Source of the DNA: an uncultured Planctomycetota bacterium
GTDB lineage: Bacteria; Planctomycetota; UBA1135; GCA-002686595
DNA: 8,771 nucleotides
Direction: 5' to 3'
Assembly: GCA_903829565.1 (NCBI GenBank)
Contig: CAIKQM010000467.1
Coordinates: 1-8,771 of the forward strand
In this document: piece after piece, positions 6,778 to 8,771 of the stretch
Layout: each line of letters starts with the position of its first letter
How positions within the stretch are numbered: the stretch's first letter is position 1
Program-made: the position numbers and the translations under genes
The notes under the pieces: model-generated
The model's input: the letters and a program-made list of their open reading frames with translations, nothing else
Database searches by the model: none
Told to the model about the DNA's origin: nothing

Positions 6778-7605
6778 TTCCCGCGTCGGCAAGAAGTACT
6801 CACACTTCGCCCGCAGCGCGGCTGGCAAGCGCCGATCTAGGATGCGGCGCGCAAGACTTGGCGTCCAACGCGGTGAGACATGCGACAACACCAAGGTGCC
6901 TACCTTGTCGAACAGCTCCGGCCTGGCGCAGATCTCATCGAGATGCACATGGCCCTTCTCGCGTGCTTCGGCCACGGTGATTTGATCGTCCAAGAAGGTG
7001 CACTCCAGAACGAGCACACGTGCCTGCTGGGCGAGCGGTTCGCGTTCCAGCACATCGATGGTCGTGTCGCCACAGAACGCCAAACGCGGGATTTCCAGTT
7101 CTTCTTGCAGCTCGACACCTTGTTCGCGTGCGCGGATCAACGCCTCGCGTGGCACATTCAGCCACTCGGCGCGCAGCTTGCGCCGGGTCTCGAGCACGCA
7201 CCAGCCCAGCGTCGGCACGATGTGCGTGGTGCGGAAGCAGCGGGCCTTGCGACCACCATGCAAGTCCACCGTATCGCCGGGCTTAACGGCCACCAGCTCA
7301 TGAGCCATGGTCGAGCGATCCAAAGCGCGCCACGCATCCATCATGCGACTGAACGCCTCGGTGTGGCATTGTTCCAGCACATAGCGCGGTGGTGTCAAGC
7401 CGCGTAGCGAGCGCGTGGCACAGTGCCAGGCAACGCCCCCCATGTGATCCATGTGCGCGTGGGTGAACAGGATCGTGTTGCGCGCCACGGCGGAGTTCGG
7501 CACACGACCGATGTCGAGGGCGACCTTGAACTCAGGCAGGTCGATGCAGGTCTCCAAGCCTCCGATGGAGACGCCCTCGATGTTGATGCCGTCAGCAAGA
7601 ACCAT
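6766..7605 (-). CDS. RNase Z-like metallo-beta-lactamase-fold hydrolase (short plant TRZ type)
   Basis: This 279-residue protein resembles the short RNase Z of plants (Arabidopsis TRZ1/TRZ2 group) more than E. coli or Bacillus RNase Z. RNase Z removes the 3' trailer of precursor tRNA. Shared stretches include EGVSIGGLETCIDLP at 10-24, DIGRVPNSAV at 31-40, the metal-binding THAHMDHMGG at 48-57 (His49, His51, Asp53, His54), FRTTHIVPTLG with His128, FCGDTT with Asp180, VLECTFLDD at 199-207, GHVHLDE with His221, and LSHVSPRW with His242. All expected metal ligands are present, so an active phosphodiesterase is likely. I cannot exclude that it acts on another RNA or a small ester, as other proteins of this fold do. 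ATG at 7605 gives the conserved N-terminus; the divergent methyltransferase begins 39 nt away. Its 3' end overlaps the deacylase gene by 12 nt. Confidence 0.87.
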   Translation of the reverse strand: MVLADGINIEGVSIGGLETCIDLPEFKVALDIGRVPNSAVARNTILFTHAHMDHMGGVAWHCATRSLRGLTPPRYVLEQCHTEAFSRMMDAWRALDRSTMAHELVAVKPGDTVDLHGGRKARCFRTTHIVPTLGWCVLETRRKLRAEWLNVPREALIRAREQGVELQEELEIPRLAFCGDTTIDVLEREPLAQQARVLVLECTFLDDQITVAEAREKGHVHLDEICARPELFDKVGTLVLSHVSPRWTPSLARRILDRRLPAALRAKCEYFLPTRESET

Positions 7606-7644
7606 GCAGGCAGCATCGTCGCTGCACGCTAGGCTGTGCGCAAG

Positions 7645-8640
7645 ATGGCGTCTCTCTCCGAGTCTCTCGCGTCCGCGTGGCAGCGTCGCGCGGCGCTGCT
7701 AGTGCGCTTGCGCGAGGAAGGCACAGACTCGTTGCGCGTCTTTCATGGCACCGTGGAAGGTCGCGCGGGGCTGACGCTGGATCGGTACGGCTCGGTGCTC
7801 TTGGCGCAGACCTTTCGTGAGCCACTCACCGCGGATGAGTTGGATGCGGTGCGCCTGCATGCGGCCCAGCTGGGACTGCCTTTGGTGTGGAATCACCGCG
7901 GGCGTGAGCGGGTGCCGGGCTATGCGGATGAGCTCGCACTGCTGCCGCAAGTGTGCCGTGAACATGGCACGGCTTTGGCTTTCCAAGCGCGCCATCGCGG
8001 GCAGGATCCGTGGTTCTTCCTCGATCTGCGCTTGGGGCGCGCCGTTCTGGCCCGCGAAGCAGCCCACAAGAGCTTCCTCAATCTCTACTCGTACACCGCG
8101 GCGGCCAGCTTGGTTGCCTTGCAGCACGGTGCTCATACCTGCCTGACCGCTGACTTTGCTGCGTCTGCGCTTGACGTCGCCAAGCGTCACGCGGAGCTCA
8201 ATGGCATCGATCCGGCGCGCTTGGGCTGTGTGCAAGAGGACTGCATTCCCATCGCACGCCAGCTTGCAGGCCTGCCCGTGAAGGGCCGCGGCGCGGCGCG
8301 CGCCTACGAGCGTGTTCTGCCAAGGCGTTTTGACATCGTGCTGTTGGATCCTCCGGCCTTCAGTCGAGGTCCATTCGGCGCTGTGGATGTGGAGCGTGAC
8401 TATCCCTCTCTAGCCAAGCCGGCCTTGCTCGCCCTCGAGCCGGGTGGGCTATTGCTGGCCACCAACCATGTGGCAGGCGTCTCGCGTGCGCAGTTTGCCG
8501 CGACGTTGGCGCGCACAGCAGAGAAGTGCGGTGTGGCGATCCAATCCCTCGAGATCCAAGGTGCCGATGAGGACTTCCCGACTGTCGATGGGGAAGGGCC
8601 CTTCAAGCTGGCTCTCGTGCGCCGAGCACCGAGCGTATAG
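7645..8640 (+). CDS. SAM-dependent methyltransferase, RlmK/RlmI-like (probable 23S rRNA methyltransferase)
   Basis: This 331-residue protein has the layout of the RlmI/RlmK rRNA methyltransferase group. The N-terminal part contains GLTLDRYGSVLLAQTF (about 42-57), and WFFLDLRLGRAVL precedes the catalytic domain. FLNLYSYTAAAS (144-155) is motif I, DFAASALDVAKRHAELNG (170-187) is the acidic motif II region, and LLDPPAFSRG (about 233-242) is motif IV. The segment after it resembles RlmK, the m7G-forming half of E. coli RlmKL (DPPTFS...DVQRDH), and the position where RlmI carries its catalytic cysteine reads TNHVAG, with no cysteine. Motif I lacks its usual glycines (TAAAS in place of TGxxx). Base and position modified are therefore unknown. 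ATG at 7645 is preferred over GTG at 7636 because AGG at 7632 is too close to the GTG. The partial gene at 8650 follows after 9 nt. Confidence 0.85.
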   Translation: MASLSESLASAWQRRAALLVRLREEGTDSLRVFHGTVEGRAGLTLDRYGSVLLAQTFREPLTADELDAVRLHAAQLGLPLVWNHRGRERVPGYADELALLPQVCREHGTALAFQARHRGQDPWFFLDLRLGRAVLAREAAHKSFLNLYSYTAAASLVALQHGAHTCLTADFAASALDVAKRHAELNGIDPARLGCVQEDCIPIARQLAGLPVKGRGAARAYERVLPRRFDIVLLDPPAFSRGPFGAVDVERDYPSLAKPALLALEPGGLLLATNHVAGVSRAQFAATLARTAEKCGVAIQSLEIQGADEDFPTVDGEGPFKLALVRRAPSV

Positions 8641-8649
8641 GCTGGTGCC

Positions 8650-8771
8650 ATGGATTGGTCGCGTTGGCACGCAGGCCTGCTTTCCTCGGCCATGGTGGCT
8701 GTGTGGTTGGCCGTGGGAGCAGATGCTGTGTTGCGTCCGCCCTCGCAACGCGATTGGGCTGCCGAACGACG
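8650..8771 (+). CDS. Hypothetical membrane-anchored or exported protein, N-terminus only (truncated by window end)
   Basis: Forty complete codons are visible, starting MDWSRWHAGLLSSAMVAVWL. Residues 8-24 form a hydrophobic stretch suited to a signal peptide or single membrane anchor, followed by a polar part (RPPSQRDWAAERR). The ATG at 8650 is preceded by AGG at 8639-8641, eight bases away and overlapping the stop codon of the methyltransferase gene, so cotranscription and coupled translation are likely. Too little is present to assign a family. Confidence 0.5.
   Translation, partial: MDWSRWHAGLLSSAMVAVWLAVGADAVLRPPSQRDWAAER

Noticed and set aside
1..8771. tRNA or rRNA genes, CRISPR arrays, insertion sequences, attachment sites, toxin-antitoxin or defence genes
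   Set aside because: None seen: the window is almost fully covered by recognisable chromosomal genes, the gaps are under 100 nt, and no spaced direct repeats, transposase motifs or terminal inverted repeats were found by reading.

Overview
This is a compact, GC-rich bacterial chromosomal segment that is almost entirely coding. It holds ten genes (eight complete, one truncated at each window edge), no stretch over 100 bases without a gene, and no RNA gene, insertion sequence or CRISPR array that I can see. Start codons mix ATG and GTG, TTG is a common leucine codon, and Shine-Dalgarno sequences are mostly weak. Polyprenyl-phosphate-sugar type glycosyltransferases and a LAB_N membrane protein suggest an envelope with lipid A-like or other glycolipids, so probably a Gram-negative (diderm) lineage. 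Planctomycetota or Myxococcota-like bacteria would fit, but the sequence does not settle the phylum and that guess is weak.

Left part (1-3703). A minus-strand unit reads GT2 glycosyltransferase (1236-2018), LAB_N membrane protein (662-1243, overlapping by 8 nt) and methionyl-tRNA synthetase metG (1-630, truncated). Divergent from it, 35 nt away, is a plus-strand GT-C/ArnT-like membrane glycosyltransferase (2054-3703). The GT2, LAB_N and GT-C proteins look like one pathway. The GT2 would load a sugar onto a lipid phosphate at the inner leaflet, the small membrane protein may help move it across, and the GT-C enzyme would transfer it to an acceptor on the outer side.

Middle part (3712-6777). 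A minus-strand EI24/CysZ-like membrane protein with an N-terminal zinc ribbon ends 8 nt from the GT-C gene and is divergent from a plus-strand pair: glutaryl-CoA dehydrogenase (4692-5861) and, 13 nt later, a class IV-type histone-deacetylase-fold deacylase (5875-6777). The 92-nt divergent region contains a perfect 8-bp inverted repeat and a plausible -10/-35 pair.

Right part (6766-8771). A minus-strand metallo-beta-lactamase-fold protein closely resembling short plant-type RNase Z overlaps the 3' end of the deacylase gene by 12 nt. It is divergent from a plus-strand RlmK/RlmI-like SAM methyltransferase (7645-8640), which is followed by the beginning of a small membrane or exported protein cut by the window end. 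Four of the ten genes (metG, the RNase Z-like gene, the methyltransferase and possibly the deacylase) concern translation, RNA processing or protein modification. The rest concern the envelope and acyl-CoA catabolism. I see no obvious novel defence or mobile system; the points of interest are family variants and gene pairings.
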